64,000 nucleotides of DNA from Rhodococcus sp. 1163. Its GTDB lineage: Bacteria; Actinomycetota; Actinomycetes; Mycobacteriales; Mycobacteriaceae. Where the stretch lies: contig NZ_MKKX01000030.1 of assembly GCF_002091985.1 (NCBI RefSeq), forward strand, positions 62,001 through 126,000, in the 5' to 3' direction. Position 1 is the first letter of the stretch. Every line of letters begins with the position of its first letter. Positions 34,513-43,703 of the stretch are shown piece by piece. A model generated the notes under the pieces. That model was not told where the DNA came from, ran no database searches, and was given only the letters and a program-made list of their open reading frames with translations. The position numbers and the translations under genes were made by a program.

Positions 34513-36423
34513 GTGACCCCTGCAGCGCTGCCCTTCGGTTCCTGGCCATCCCCGATTTCCGCCGTCGATCTCTCCGCCAGCGGACACCCCGTCGAAGGGG
34601 GTCGGTTCGTCGGCGATGAGGTGTGGTGGTCGGAGATGCGGCCGACCGAGGGTGGGCGCACCACCATTTGCCGCATCGAGAACGGTGTCGTCACTTCACT
34701 ACTGCCCGAGCCTTTCAACGCGCGCACCCGTGTTCACGAATACGGGGGTGGGGCGTGGACCGCGACCGATGACGGTCGGATCGTGTTCTCGGAGTTCTCC
34801 GATCAACGCGTCCATATCGGCAAGCCCGGTGAGACGCCGGTGCCGTTGACCCCGGCGCCTGCCGTGGCGGCAGCGGTTCGATACGGCGAACTGTCGATCG
34901 TCGGCAACGAAGTGCTGGCGGTTCGCGAAACCCATGACGGGGCGAAGGTTTCCCGCGACATCTGCGCGATCGCACTCGACGGTTCCGGCGTTCGATCGCT
35001 GGCCTCGGGATCGGACTTCCTGGCGTACCCGAGGCTCTCGCCGAATGGGAGCACACTGGCGTTCGTCGCCTGGAACCACCCGCAGATGCCCTGGGATGGA
35101 ACCGAACTCCGAATCGTCGATCTGGCCACCGGAGTGTCTCGAACAATCCTCGGCGGTACCGAGGAATCCGTGCTGCAACCGGAGTGGATCGACGACGAGT
35201 CGCTGTACGTCATCAGCGACCGATCCGGATGGTGGAACCTGTACCGGACATCCGTCGACGCAGACGTAGTGGCTTTGCATGCAGCGGATGCGGACTTCGG
35301 CGCTCCGCTGTGGCAGCTCGGCGCGCAGTGGTACTCGGTGCTCGACGACGGAAAGCTGTTGACGGTCAGGACCTTCGGCACCGATACACTCGGCATCCTC
35401 GATCCGGTCACCGGATCGCTCGACGACATCGACCTCGGCGGGCTCACCTCCATTTCCCTCGGTGGCCGCCGCGGATCGTCCGTGCTGTTGCGCGCGGGCG
35501 GTGCACACAGTGCCAGCGGGCTGAGGCTGTTGGATCTCGACACCCGCTCGCTGGTGGAAATCCGCTCGGGACGAGAGACGATTCCCGACGCCGACTACCT
35601 CCCGCAGGGCGAGTCGATGACCTTCCAGGGCCCACAGCGCGAGGTCCATGCGATCGCCTATGCGCCGCGCAACCCCGACTACCGCGGGCTCGAAGGAGAA
35701 CTGCCGCCTTACGTGGCTTTTGTGCACGGAGGTCCGACGGCCCACGTCGCGCCCGCGCTCAACCCGGTGTTCGCGTACTTCACCAGCCGCGGAATCGGAG
35801 TGATCGACGTCAACTACGGCGGATCGAGCGGATACGGGCGGGAGTACCGTAACCGTCTTCGCGGGCAGTGGGGAGTCGTCGACGTCGAGGACACGATTGC
35901 GGCAGTGCAAGGGCTTGCCGATGCCGGTCTCGCAGATCCAGCCAGGCTCGCGATCGAAGGCGGGTCGGCAGGCGGGTGGACCGTCCTGGCGGCGCTCACA
36001 TCCTCGGATGTATTCGCCTGCGGTGCTTCGTACTACGGAGTTGCCGAACTGGAAATGTTCGTCGCCGAAACTCATGACTTCGAATCACGGTACATCGACA
36101 GCCTGATCGGACCGCTCCCCGACGCGATCGACCTGTACCGCAGCCGCGCACCGATCAACAACGTCGAAGGATTGTCCTGCCCAGTGCTGTTGCTGCAAGG
36201 GCTCTCCGACCCGATCGTCCCGCCGTCACAGGCCGAACGATTCCGGGATGCACTCGTACACAAGGGTATTCCGCACGCATACCTGGCGTACGAGGGTGAA
36301 TCGCACGGCTTCCGCAAACTGGAGACGCAGGTTCACGCGCGAGAATCCGAACTATCCTTCTACGGTCAAGTGCTCGGCTTCACCCCGCCCGGGATCCCTC
36401 AGCTCGAATTGTGGAGGCCCTGA
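34513..36423 (+). CDS. S9 family prolyl-oligopeptidase-like peptidase
   Basis: A 636-residue serine peptidase. Residues 1-380 form a beta-propeller with repeated blade sequences; the rest is an alpha/beta hydrolase. The nucleophile is Ser485 in EGGSAGGW. The acid is the Asp in LLQGLSDPIVPP, and the His is in YEGESHGFRK. FVHGGPTAHVAPALNP forms the oxyanion side. Closest in layout to dipeptidyl aminopeptidase/acylaminoacyl peptidases. No signal peptide, so cytoplasmic. The GTG start follows a short gap after the SRAP gene. Confidence 0.9.
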   Translation: MTPAALPFGSWPSPISAVDLSASGHPVEGGRFVGDEVWWSEMRPTEGGRTTICRIENGVVTSLLPEPFNARTRVHEYGGGAWTATDDGRIVFSEFSDQRVHIGKPGETPVPLTPAPAVAAAVRYGELSIVGNEVLAVRETHDGAKVSRDICAIALDGSGVRSLASGSDFLAYPRLSPNGSTLAFVAWNHPQMPWDGTELRIVDLATGVSRTILGGTEESVLQPEWIDDESLYVISDRSGWWNLYRTSVDADVVALHAADADFGAPLWQLGAQWYSVLDDGKLLTVRTFGTDTLGILDPVTGSLDDIDLGGLTSISLGGRRGSSVLLRAGGAHSASGLRLLDLDTRSLVEIRSGRETIPDADYLPQGESMTFQGPQREVHAIAYAPRNPDYRGLEGELPPYVAFVHGGPTAHVAPALNPVFAYFTSRGIGVIDVNYGGSSGYGREYRNRLRGQWGVVDVEDTIAAVQGLADAGLADPARLAIEGGSAGGWTVLAALTSSDVFACGASYYGVAELEMFVAETHDFESRYIDSLIGPLPDAIDLYRSRAPINNVEGLSCPVLLLQGLSDPIVPPSQAERFRDALVHKGIPHAYLAYEGESHGFRKLETQVHARESELSFYGQVLGFTPPGIPQLELWRP

Positions 36424-36442
36424 GCGTCGTTCGGGTTGAAGT

Positions 36443-36515
36443 GCGCACCCTTTTGGTAACCGGGACCGGTTGTTCGCGTCCGAGCGTGGGGGTGCGCTTT
36501 GGAAAAAGGGTGCGC
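36443..36515. terminator. inverted repeat between convergent genes
   Basis: GCGCACCCTTTT (36443-36454) and AAAAGGGTGCGC (36504-36515) are perfect 12-base inverted arms around a 49-base loop. The loop contains AACCGG-GA-CCGGTT. The position, between the ends of the convergent peptidase and AbiEi-like genes, fits a two-way terminator, though the loop is long. A related GTGCAACCCTTTT occurs at about 37526, on the other side of the AbiEi-like gene. Confidence 0.45.
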
Positions 36516-36517
36516 GC

Positions 36518-37456
36518 TCAGCGGGCTATCGCGGTCGGCGGTGGCGACTTGGCCGCTCGTAGCGCTGCGGCTTCGATTCGTCGACGAATCTCGACCGGCG
36601 CGGACAGGTCCGCCCACGTCAGACGGACTACTTGAATTCCGGCGTCGCGTATCGCGTCCTCTCGAAGCTTTTCGCGCCACACCACCTCGTGTGCGGTCGA
36701 ACCTTCGGGGACTAGTCGTCCGTATTTGATCTTGCCGTCGAACTCACACGCCGTCGTGATGGCTCGAAGGTAGAAGTCGACGCGTGCGATCGATTTACCC
36801 TGCACCACAATCGAAGTCTGCAGCTCGGGAAGGTAGCCGAGTTCGGTCAGCGTCACTCGAGTTCGAGATTCCCCGACGCTTTCCGCGCGACCGTTCATGA
36901 AGTTGGCCACCCGTAACCCGGCTGCGTTCCCGGAATGAGTCGGGCGGAGATCCAATGCGTTCACCACCTCGGCCGAGGTCAGATTGTGTAACCGGGCGGC
37001 TTCGTCGGCTGCGCACACCGCAGGCTCGAAGTTTTCGGAGCGCGCAATATCGGCGATGGTCCGTTCGAGACTCGTCACTCGAATACCGTCGACATCCACT
37101 ATCTCGTGCGGGTGGTACGGCGAACAGTGGAGGACGCGAACCGAACTCGTGCGCGCTCCACTTCTTCGATTGCGTGTCACGTGCACTTTCCTCAAAGGAA
37201 GACCCCACGCCGACAGGCCATGGACGACGGCCGCCGAGACGTGACTGAGCACGGCGTCGGGGGTGCGAGCCGCGCCCAATACTGCCTCGGCGATCACGCG
37301 GTGCTTGTCGACGGCACCGAGCGCGTCGAACTCGTCTCGGCTCACGAACGCTCCTGGGCGCAAACGTTTCCACGACTCGGTTCGGCAATAACGCTGTAGT
37401 TCGGAGTCGGTGATTCCGCGGGTGAGGGCGTCCTGCCGGCGAACGATTCGGGTCAC
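36518..37456 (-). CDS. AbiEi-antitoxin-like / DUF559-type protein
   Basis: A 312-residue protein of a family abundant in actinobacteria. The N-terminus (VRRQDALTRGITDSELQRYCR) resembles the winged-helix AbiEi antitoxin domain, followed by LRPGAFVSRDEF. The C-terminal part has VDFYLRAITTACEFDGKIKY and a run ending in IQVVRLTWADL, which resembles a DUF559/very-short-patch-repair nuclease core with a Glu and Lys. No toxin gene is adjacent. The GTG at 37456 gives a typical N-terminus; an ATG at 37540 would add 28 residues. Start uncertain. Confidence 0.7.
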   Translation of the reverse strand: MTRIVRRQDALTRGITDSELQRYCRTESWKRLRPGAFVSRDEFDALGAVDKHRVIAEAVLGAARTPDAVLSHVSAAVVHGLSAWGLPLRKVHVTRNRRSGARTSSVRVLHCSPYHPHEIVDVDGIRVTSLERTIADIARSENFEPAVCAADEAARLHNLTSAEVVNALDLRPTHSGNAAGLRVANFMNGRAESVGESRTRVTLTELGYLPELQTSIVVQGKSIARVDFYLRAITTACEFDGKIKYGRLVPEGSTAHEVVWREKLREDAIRDAGIQVVRLTWADLSAPVEIRRRIEAAALRAAKSPPPTAIAR

Positions 37457-37539
37457 GTGCTCATAGTCGTCAGCGATCCAGCTCAGGGCAATAGCCTGTG
37501 TATGGACCTGTGGATAACGAGAGCGTGCAACCCTTTTCA

Positions 37540-37583
37540 CAAGTAAACCCCCATTCTCTGAGGCGAGAAAGGGGGTGCACTTG
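37540..37583 (-). terminator. hairpin terminator downstream of etfD
   Basis: On the minus strand CAAGT, then ACCCCC, then CTC pair in nested order with GAG, GGGGGT and ACTTG, giving an interrupted stem of about 14 pairs with a short loop. It lies 18 bases after the etfD stop codon (TAA at 37603-37601) and upstream of the AbiEi-like gene, as expected for a terminator. Confidence 0.55.
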
Positions 37584-37600
37584 CGAAAAATGGTGTTCGG

Positions 37601-40600
37601 TTACTTCTTTCGGCCCGGAGCCTTCGCGCCCGCTCGGAATCCGAGACCGCCCGGCTTGGCGGCTGGGGGAGCAGGTGCGTCACCGTTCGACGGCTGGGTA
37701 CTCTCGTCTGCCGATGCTGTCGGCTCCTTGGCCTCGGCGTCGGTAGCCGCTGCAGGCTCAGCTGCAGTAGTCGACTCGGCGTCGGTAGCCGCTGCAGGCT
37801 CAGCTGCAGTAGTCGACTCGGCTTCGCTCGACACTGCGGGCTCGGACTCGTCAGCGGCGGGTGCCTCTGCTGCCGGTGCCTCAGCCTTTACTGCCGGAGC
37901 AGCCGGCTTGCCCGGTGCCTTGGCGCCTGGCTTCTTGTAGCCGGACTTGACTGCCAGACCCTTGGCCTTGACGGTCGGCTTCGATTCGACGGCCGCCGAA
38001 GCTTCGGTCGCTGCCGGTGCCTCGGCCGCTGGTGCCGAAGCCTCGACCGCCGGTGCCTCAGCCGCTGGTGCCTCAGCCTCTGCCGCCGGTGCCTCGACTG
38101 TCGGAGCAGCCTCAGCAGCTGGCTTGCCCGGTGCCTTGGCGCCTGGCTTTTTGTAGCCGGACTTGACTGCGAGACCTTTGGCTTTGACGGTCGGCTTCGA
38201 TTCAGCAGCTGCCGGTTCCTCAGCCGCAACCTCTGCTGCCGGCGCCTCGGTGGCCTCGGTGGCCTCAGCCGGCTTGCCCGGTGCCTTGGCGCCCGGCTTC
38301 TTGAAGCCGGACTTCATGGCAAGACCCTTCGGCTTGACGGTCGGCTTGGTCTCCGTCGCTTCTGCCGAGGATGCTGCTGCCGACTCACTTGCCACCGGTG
38401 CTGCAGCTTCCGTTGCCGAAGCTTCGGCAGCCGGCGCAGCAGCCTTGGCGCCGGGCGCCTTGCCCTTCACCTGAAGACCCTTGCTACCTGGTGCTTTCGC
38501 GCCACCGGCCATACCGAGGCCCTTGGGCTTGGCTGCTGGCGGCGCGGCTTCTGCCTTGGGCGCGGCAGGTGTCGCTGCAGCTCCCGGTGCCTTCGCTCCC
38601 GGTGCTTTCGCGAGGCCCTTCATCTTCAGGCCACCGGCCTTGGGCGCCGGAGCTGCCGGTGCGGATGCCGACTCTGCGGGCTCTTCGACGGGCTGGACGC
38701 GCTCGGCTTCTTCGACCTCAGCCGCGTCCTCGGTGACGATGTCCGCCTGTGCAGGCTTCTCCCGTGGAATCACCTTGATGTTTTCGCCCAGAACCGAAGA
38801 CTCGACGCGGGTGATCGACTCGAGCATCAGCTGCGCGACGTCGACGACCTCGACACCTTCGTGTTCGCCACCCTCTTGGCGTGCGGTGACGCCGTCGGTG
38901 AGCATGACGCGGCAGAACGGGCAACCGGTCGCGATCTTCTTCGGGTTCATGCTGAGCGCTTCGTCGACCCGCTCGATGTTGATGCGCTTGCCGATGTTCT
39001 CTTCCATCCACATGCGAGCGCCACCGGCACCACAGCACATGGACCGTTCGCCGTGTCGCGGCATTTCCTTCAGGTTGGAGCCCGAGGCTGCCATGAGTTC
39101 ACGGGGTGCGTCGTACACCTTGTTGTGACGTCCGAGGAAGCACGGGTCGTGGTAGGTGATGTCCTGGCTGACCGATGCCACCGGGATCAGCTTCTTCTGC
39201 CGTACCAGACGGTTGAGTAGCTGAGTGTGGTGAACGACCTCGTAGTCGCCACCGACCTGCGGGTACTCGTTGCCGAGCGCGTTGAAGCAGTGCGCACAGG
39301 TGACGACGATCTTTCGCTGCTTCTGCTCGACGCCGTCGAACAGGTTGTTCAGCGTCTCGATGTTCTGCATCGCGAGCTGCTGGAACAGGAATTCGTTACC
39401 TGCGCGGCGTGCGGAGTCGCCGGTGCAGGTCTCGTCGGCGCCGAGGACCATGAACTTGACTCCCGCAGTGGCGAGAAGCTCTGCGACGGCCTTGGTGGTC
39501 TTCTTGGCGCGGTCCTCGTAGGCACCGGCGCAACCGACCCAGAACAGGTACTCGTAGTCCTGGAAGGAATCGGCATCCTGCCCGAAGACGGGGATGTCGA
39601 AGTCCATCTCGTTGATCCAGTTGAGGCGGTCCTTGGCGTTCTGGCCCCAGGGGTTGCCCTTGTTCTCCAGGTTCTTGAACAGGCCTGCGAGCTCGGACGG
39701 GAACTCCGATTCGATGAGCACCTGGTAGCGACGCATGTCGAGGATGTGGTCGACGTGCTCGATGTCCACGGGGCACTGTTCGACGCACGCGCCGCACTGG
39801 GTGCAGCTCCACAGTGTCTCGGGGTCGATGATGCCGCCGTCGATGGCCTCGGCGACGAGCTTACGATCGGCTTCGTCACGGGCTGCCTGCGGAATTGCAT
39901 CGAGCTTGGCCTGGTCGGGTTTGCCGTCGGCGTCGACGAGTCCGATTTCGTCGCCTGCCATGTCCTTCTTGCCGCCGGCGAGAAGGTATGGGGCTTTCAC
40001 CTGGCTGTGATCGCGCAGCGACATGATGAGCAGCTTGGGTGAGAGTGGCTTGCCGGTGTTCCAGGCGGGGCACTGCGACTGGCAGCGACCGCACTCGGTG
40101 CAGGTGGTGAAGTCGAGCCAGCCCTTCCAGCTGAAGTCCTCGATCTTGCCGGCGCCGAACGCGTCGACGTCGGGATCGGCCTCTTCCATCACGAGGACCT
40201 TGCCGCCGGACATCATCGGCTTGGCCGCGCCGAGTGCAGCGGTGCCGTCGTCTTCACGCTTGAAGTAGATGTTGGGGAACGCGGTGAAGCGGTGCCATGC
40301 GACGCCCCAGTCGATGTTCTGACCGACGTAGTAGAGCCAGATCATGCCGGACATCAGCTTGATGAAAGCGAAGACCGAGACCATGACGACGCTGGCCGGG
40401 AGGATCTTGGCCACGTTCATCGTGAAGAAGTCGGTCCACGGGTTCGCGTGGCCGTAGGTGGCGATCTTACCTGCCTTGACGAAAACCATGCCGAGACCCT
40501 CGACCAGAACAACTGCCTCGACGAAGTAGGCAGCGCGGAATCGGGAGCCGGCGAAGCGCGACTGACGCTCGGCCTTGCGGGGGTGATTGAGCTGGCGAAT

Positions 40601-40993
40601 GGTGATGAGCACGAGGATGCCGACGACGGTGCCGATGCCGAGGATCTCGTCCATCAGGTGGTAGATGGCCCAGTTGCCGAAGATGGGCCAGTGGAACTCG
40701 GGGTTGAACGTCTGGCCGTATGCCTCGAACCAGAAGATGGCTCCGAGCATGAAACCGACCATGACGAGCCAGTGCGCCCAGCCGACGGTGCGGAACTTGA
40801 CCATTTTGGTGTGTGCGGCGAACTCGACGATCATCTGCTTGAAGCGAGGGATGATCGGGCGCCAGCGGTCCGGAGCGGGTTGCCCGAGGCGCACGATGTT
40901 GAACATCTTCAATCCACCGCGGATGAAGGAGTACCAACACACGAGACTGAGCAGCGCACCGAACGTGCCCAACGAAATCGTCACGGCGTTCAT
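37601..40993 (-). CDS. etfD: EtfD-like membrane Fe-S oxidoreductase with long repetitive tail
   Basis: An 1130-residue protein. Residues 1-260 contain about six helices of a NarI/DsbD-like cytochrome b-type region. Two 4Fe-4S ferredoxin motifs follow (CTECGRCQSQCP and CTQCGACVEQCP), then two CCG domains (VGCAGAYED, CAHCFNALGNEYP, HDPCFLGRHN, MCCGAGGARMW). It matches M. tuberculosis Rv0338c/EtfD, which passes electrons from electron-transfer flavoprotein to the respiratory chain during fatty acid oxidation. From about residue 780 a 350-residue Ala/Pro/Lys tail contains repeats such as KPTVKAKGLAVKSGYKKPG three times. The tail is cytoplasmic by the predicted topology and of unknown role. Confidence 0.92.
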   Translation of the reverse strand: MNAVTISLGTFGALLSLVCWYSFIRGGLKMFNIVRLGQPAPDRWRPIIPRFKQMIVEFAAHTKMVKFRTVGWAHWLVMVGFMLGAIFWFEAYGQTFNPEFHWPIFGNWAIYHLMDEILGIGTVVGILVLITIRQLNHPRKAERQSRFAGSRFRAAYFVEAVVLVEGLGMVFVKAGKIATYGHANPWTDFFTMNVAKILPASVVMVSVFAFIKLMSGMIWLYYVGQNIDWGVAWHRFTAFPNIYFKREDDGTAALGAAKPMMSGGKVLVMEEADPDVDAFGAGKIEDFSWKGWLDFTTCTECGRCQSQCPAWNTGKPLSPKLLIMSLRDHSQVKAPYLLAGGKKDMAGDEIGLVDADGKPDQAKLDAIPQAARDEADRKLVAEAIDGGIIDPETLWSCTQCGACVEQCPVDIEHVDHILDMRRYQVLIESEFPSELAGLFKNLENKGNPWGQNAKDRLNWINEMDFDIPVFGQDADSFQDYEYLFWVGCAGAYEDRAKKTTKAVAELLATAGVKFMVLGADETCTGDSARRAGNEFLFQQLAMQNIETLNNLFDGVEQKQRKIVVTCAHCFNALGNEYPQVGGDYEVVHHTQLLNRLVRQKKLIPVASVSQDITYHDPCFLGRHNKVYDAPRELMAASGSNLKEMPRHGERSMCCGAGGARMWMEENIGKRINIERVDEALSMNPKKIATGCPFCRVMLTDGVTARQEGGEHEGVEVVDVAQLMLESITRVESSVLGENIKVIPREKPAQADIVTEDAAEVEEAERVQPVEEPAESASAPAAPAPKAGGLKMKGLAKAPGAKAPGAAATPAAPKAEAAPPAAKPKGLGMAGGAKAPGSKGLQVKGKAPGAKAAAPAAEASATEAAAPVASESAAASSAEATETKPTVKPKGLAMKSGFKKPGAKAPGKPAEATEATEAPAAEVAAEEPAAAESKPTVKAKGLAVKSGYKKPGAKAPGKPAAEAAPTVEAPAAEAEAPAAEAPAVEASAPAAEAPAATEASAAVESKPTVKAKGLAVKSGYKKPGAKAPGKPAAPAVKAEAPAAEAPAADESEPAVSSEAESTTAAEPAAATDAESTTAAEPAAATDAEAKEPTASADESTQPSNGDAPAPPAAKPGGLGFRAGAKAPGRKK

Positions 40994-41545
40994 GTAAGCG
41001 GCCTTTCGTTATTTAGGCAGCGGGGGAGCTGCCTCGGGTCCAGCCCGACAAGCGTACGACTTTTCAGGTTACTCGCCAGTAACAAGGTCTGTGTACTGAC
41101 GGGTAACTTGGCAACGCGGAGATCGCTCTGCGCTGGTGGATCGCCGGATCGTTCAACTTTCCGGTGGGCTGGACCGGTCGGTAGCGTCCGTTCTGATGGT
41201 CACGTTATGCGTAGGGCGAACGCGGGTGTTCGAGAAGGCAGTCCTAAGTTCGCTCGCAGTGCGCTGACTGGGCGTTCGGATCGACGGTCGCCGACACCCG
41301 GTTCTACTCCACATTCGGTACGAAATCGTGTCCTTGACTATGTGTCGGAGGTTCAATTGTGACAATCGAGAACTGTTGCGACTCGAAAAGAACGCGAGAC
41401 TATAACGATCGGTCGAGTTGTAGGTTATGCTGCTGCCGCACCGACTAACTCGCGGATTCGGTCTTGGGGTGTTTCTGCGTCTGCGGGGCAGCTTTGTTCG
41501 ACAACAGCCGGGCTCGATTTGCATAGAAACGGAAACAATCTCCAG
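40994..41545. other. intergenic region between etfD and the secreted-protein gene
   Basis: This 552-base divergent gap contains the tandem operators described for etfD near its left end. The right half is AT-richer and has TATAAC near 41401 and TATGCT near 41427, either of which could be the -10 for the gene at 41546. I see no convincing gene; short open frames here lack coding character and ribosome sites. Confidence 0.5.
41068..41107. promoter_or_regulatory. two tandem TetR-like operators upstream of etfD
   Basis: GTTACTCGCCAGTAAC (41068-41083) is a 16-base palindrome with 6-base arms. A second copy, GTACTGACGGGTAAC (41093-41107), is the same motif on the other strand with two or three mismatches. 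They lie 75-115 bases upstream of the etfD start. Motifs of this size and form are typical of TetR-family regulators, and a fatty-acid-responsive one would fit etfD; that link is inference. Confidence 0.55.
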
Positions 41546-42223
41546 ATGAAACTCAGCAAAATGGTCGTCACATCGGTGTTCGTTGCCGCGGCGATGGGGC
41601 TCGCCAGCGGAACAGCCTATGCAGATCCGACTCCGGCGGCGCCCGAGGCGCCCGCACAGGACATCGGCTACGAGTCGAACCTCGAAGATCGCACCATCGT
41701 CACCACGATCGATGCGGGTGTCTTCAAGGTCGCCGACGACGGCAAGACCGTCGATGTGCTCGATCAGGCTGAGAACGTCGTCGTCACGCTGCCGCTCAGC
41801 TTCAATCTCGGTGGCTTGAGCTTCCCGTACGAGCAGAACGTGGACAACGACGGCAAGACGCTCCGTCTCGTTCCTCAGCTCGATCTGAACAAGGCCTCGG
41901 CCAACTCACGCACGCTCGGCGCAACGCAGGTTGCTTCGACCGAGGAAAACCTCGTCGCACAGCAGACCTTCGTGACGCAGCTCGGAATTGCTAGCGCGAT
42001 CGGTGGATTCACCGGTACGGCAATCGGTGCGATTGCTGGTGCAATCATCGGCGCTCCGACTCTTGCCGGAGTTATTGCAACAATTCCGATCGGTGCAGGC
42101 GTCGGTGGAGTTATCGGCACGATCGTTGCCGGTGGACCGACACTCGTCATCGCAGGCATCGACCTGATCAATACTCTGAACGCTGCTCCGGGAACCTCGA
42201 AGTACGCAGACAGCGTCAACTGA
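41546..42223 (+). CDS. secreted protein with Gly/Ala/Ile-rich hydrophobic C-terminus
   Basis: A 225-residue protein. The signal peptide is MKLSKMVVTSVFVAAAMGLASGTAYA, with cleavage likely after AYA. A hydrophilic beta-rich domain (about 30-145) follows, and then a glycine-rich hydrophobic region (about 150-210) with GTAIGAIAGAIIGAP that could insert into a membrane, like glycine-zipper proteins. The family is known from Rhodococcus and relatives but has no function assigned. The ATG start fits the signal peptide. Confidence 0.75.
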   Translation: MKLSKMVVTSVFVAAAMGLASGTAYADPTPAAPEAPAQDIGYESNLEDRTIVTTIDAGVFKVADDGKTVDVLDQAENVVVTLPLSFNLGGLSFPYEQNVDNDGKTLRLVPQLDLNKASANSRTLGATQVASTEENLVAQQTFVTQLGIASAIGGFTGTAIGAIAGAIIGAPTLAGVIATIPIGAGVGGVIGTIVAGGPTLVIAGIDLINTLNAAPGTSKYADSVN

Positions 42224-42237
42224 ACACTCTCGACATA

Positions 42238-42277
42238 ACATCAGCCCGCCACCTCCATGGAGGTGGCGGGCTGATGT
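42238..42277. terminator. 40-base perfect palindrome, two-way terminator
   Basis: The segment is a perfect 40-base palindrome with each arm 20 bases long, beginning ACATCAGCCCGCC and centred on CCATGG. It starts 15 bases after the stop of the secreted-protein gene and ends ten bases past the stop of the small gene on the other strand, so it should end transcription from both sides. Confidence 0.75.
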
Positions 42278-42287
42278 GCGTTCGAGG

Positions 42288-42389
42288 TCAGCCGAATCGA
42301 ATACCGGGGTCCGCCAGTTGGATTCCGTTGATCACGATCGTCACCAGGTAGCCGATAAGGTCGAGTCCGACTCCGATAAGTCCGAGCAT
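42288..42389 (-). CDS. 33-residue hydrophobic peptide
   Basis: A short open frame encoding MLGLIGVGLDLIGYL followed by VTIVINGIQLADPGIRFG. It is one membrane-spanning stretch with a polar end. GGAAGG lies nine bases upstream of the ATG, and a strong palindromic terminator follows its stop. These signals, and the balanced codon use, support a real gene. It may be a small membrane peptide or a toxin-like peptide; no family is recognised. Confidence 0.5.
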   Translation of the reverse strand: MLGLIGVGLDLIGYLVTIVINGIQLADPGIRFG

Positions 42390-42636
42390 GAGTGGATGCC
42401 TTCCGTTCGAGTGAAGCGGTACAGGTGTACCTGAAAGTCTCGCTCTGATCATACGATGAATGTTCGTTCAAGCACCACAATGCCGATCGAATTGACCACT
42501 GGCAGAGCAGGTGTCGGCCCGCCGTGCGTGTGGACGCCTTCAGTCCAACGTGTCGGTTGTTCGGATGAATGTTTTGGTTTTCTTTGCAAGCTCTTGGTAC
42601 TTTGCTTTGGTGGATACAGGCGTCACCGCAGTTACG

Positions 42637-43680
42637 ATGCATGTCCACTCCGAGCCCTCGTCCATCGAATCCGAGTGGTCTGCGCTCGCTGACCGTGTCG
42701 GGACGGTGTTCTCGTCGCGGCCGAGCTTCGTGGTCAATGTTGCGCGTGCGTTGAAACTCGACTTCGAATTGGTGGCGATTCGTCGAGATGGGCGGTTGGT
42801 TGCGTCGGCGGCTTTGTCTCTGGTGCGCCGAGGGCCGTTCACTCTTGCGAAGGTGATCGGCACCGGTTTGGGAGTGCCGATCGAATTTCTCAGCGAGGAC
42901 CCCGAAGCCTCCGACGCGTTGCTCGACGCCATTGCGTCCCTCGGCTACATGGTGGATGCCGATTCCATGATCACGAACGATCCCACTGTGTGCAGGCTCG
43001 CGCAGCACCCGTCGTGGACAGTGGACATGATGGTGCGTGAACGGGTCCCGGTCATCGATCTGGCTGTCGGACAGAGAGCCTCGGATATTCGAAGTGCGAA
43101 ATCGCTGAAGCGGCTGCGCCAATACCGCAGCGAGGTGCAGCGTCGGTCGTCGTTCCGGGTCGAGGAGATTACCGAGGTCTCACATCTGGACGCTCGGTGG
43201 AACGACATCCTGGAGGTAGCGGTCCGCGGGATCGCCGGCACCACGAAGATCAACTATCTGACTGCGCCGCATGGCGACTTCGCTCGTGACTTCCTACGGA
43301 GTGAGGCGCGAGCAGGCAGGCTCTGCATTGCGGGTCTGGTGATCGACGGGCAATGGGCTGCCCACGAGATCGGGCTGCGAACGGGCTCACGGATGGAAGG
43401 GTGGCTCACGCACTACGACCCGACAGTCGGACGGTGCCAGCCCGGCCATCAATTGATCGAGTGGTTCACCAACAATCACGATGAACTGGGCGTCGACGCA
43501 CTCGATCAGGGAGTTGGCGTCAACGAGATCAAATCAGCTTGGGCCACATCGGATTACGAGCTCGTTCGAGTGTCGGCGGTACCGACTGCTTGGGTCATGT
43601 CCGGGGTGCTGGTCCGACTTCTTCGCCAGCTTCCCCCGGCCCTCTCGCGCATTCGACGATACGTCCAGCGCTTTCCCTGA
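42637..43680 (+). CDS. GNAT-type acetyltransferase (BioF2-like)
   Basis: A 347-residue protein of the FemAB/BioF2-like GNAT group. The conserved core runs from SLKRLRQYRSEVQRR (about residue 155) to CIAGLVIDGQWAAHEIGLR and YDPTVGRCQPGHQLIEW, where the CoA-binding turn lies. The group acylates amino sugars or peptides, often in surface polymers. I chose the ATG at 42637; the AT-rich sequence upstream of it looks like promoter rather than coding DNA. A start at an upstream TTG or GTG is possible. Confidence 0.72.
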   Translation: MHVHSEPSSIESEWSALADRVGTVFSSRPSFVVNVARALKLDFELVAIRRDGRLVASAALSLVRRGPFTLAKVIGTGLGVPIEFLSEDPEASDALLDAIASLGYMVDADSMITNDPTVCRLAQHPSWTVDMMVRERVPVIDLAVGQRASDIRSAKSLKRLRQYRSEVQRRSSFRVEEITEVSHLDARWNDILEVAVRGIAGTTKINYLTAPHGDFARDFLRSEARAGRLCIAGLVIDGQWAAHEIGLRTGSRMEGWLTHYDPTVGRCQPGHQLIEWFTNNHDELGVDALDQGVGVNEIKSAWATSDYELVRVSAVPTAWVMSGVLVRLLRQLPPALSRIRRYVQRFP

Positions 43681-43703
43681 CTCGAGGTCGGAGCCGACTA
43701 TCT

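Noticed and set aside
37700-38500. Tandem DNA repeats as a possible mobile or non-coding array
   Set aside because: They lie in frame in the C-terminal tail of etfD and are explained by its Ala/Pro/Lys repeats.
39227-40042. A 271-codon frame antisense to etfD
   Set aside because: It is opposite the conserved Fe-S region; no domain and no promoter or ribosome site is visible.
42241-43122. A 293-codon leftward frame across the palindrome and the acetyltransferase gene
   Set aside because: It runs through a perfect 40-base terminator palindrome and the antisense of a conserved gene.
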